Assembly (NCBI GenBank): GCA_937916035.1
Contig: CALGIH010000163.1
Coordinates: forward strand, 1-6,151
Direction of reading: 5' to 3'
From: an uncultured Lacinutrix sp.
Lineage (GTDB): Bacteria; Bacteroidota; Bacteroidia; Flavobacteriales; Flavobacteriaceae
DNA: 6,151 bases
Shown here: piece after piece, positions 6,121 through 6,151 of the stretch
Numbering within the stretch: the first letter of the stretch is position 1
How the letters are laid out: every line of letters begins with the position of its first letter
The notes under the pieces: generated by a model
What the model saw: the letters and a program-made list of their open reading frames with translations, nothing else
The model's database searches: none
What the model was told of the DNA's origin: nothing
Position numbers and translations under genes: made by a program

Positions 6121-6151
6121 TGATTTTTTGGGAGGTTCGTTTAACGGTTGG

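Overview
The window looks like chromosomal DNA of a low-GC member of the Flavobacteriia (Bacteroidota), probably Flavobacteriaceae. The support is a strongly AT-rich composition, start codons without clear Shine-Dalgarno sequences, one excellent Bacteroidota-type promoter (TTTG, 22 bp, TACTTTTG), short Bacteroidota-style export and lipoprotein signals, and gene families typical of that group. No mobile element, CRISPR array, tRNA or rRNA is visible. The genus cannot be named from this sequence alone.

Layout. Positions 1-148 hold no supportable gene. A secreted alpha/beta hydrolase lies on the minus strand (149-1078). A 384-bp gap (1079-1462) follows. It contains a helically phased set of TCGA boxes, a plus-strand promoter and a strong bidirectional hairpin terminator, which together outline a possible small RNA of about 135 nt. 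An AlkB/ALKBH2-like DNA-repair dioxygenase is on the minus strand (1463-2050). It is divergent from an exported VanX-type D-Ala-D-Ala dipeptidase on the plus strand (2093-2758), with 42 bp between the two start codons. The dipeptidase converges on, and overlaps by 4 bp, a minus-strand cluster. In transcription order that cluster is a TPR lipoprotein (6120-5267, frame broken by one base near 6023), a D-aminoacylase-family lipoprotein (5219-3543) and a PhzF-family isomerase (3543-2755), the last joined to the deacylase by a TAATG overlap.

How the genes may work together. Three neighbours between 2093 and 5219 point to D-amino-acid or peptidoglycan-fragment chemistry: a dipeptidase for D,D-dipeptides and a deacylase for N-acyl-D-amino acids, both exported, plus a cytoplasmic PhzF-fold enzyme that could act on a released product. 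The deacylase belongs to a variant lineage that lacks the family's HxH zinc motif and metal-bridging cysteine, so its substrate should not be taken from its family name. The alpha/beta hydrolase and the AlkB homologue look like unrelated neighbours.

I found no clearly new multi-gene system. The best leads are the promoter/terminator pair around an unannotated transcript, the phased TCGA boxes, the variant active site of the deacylase and the single-base lesion in the TPR lipoprotein.
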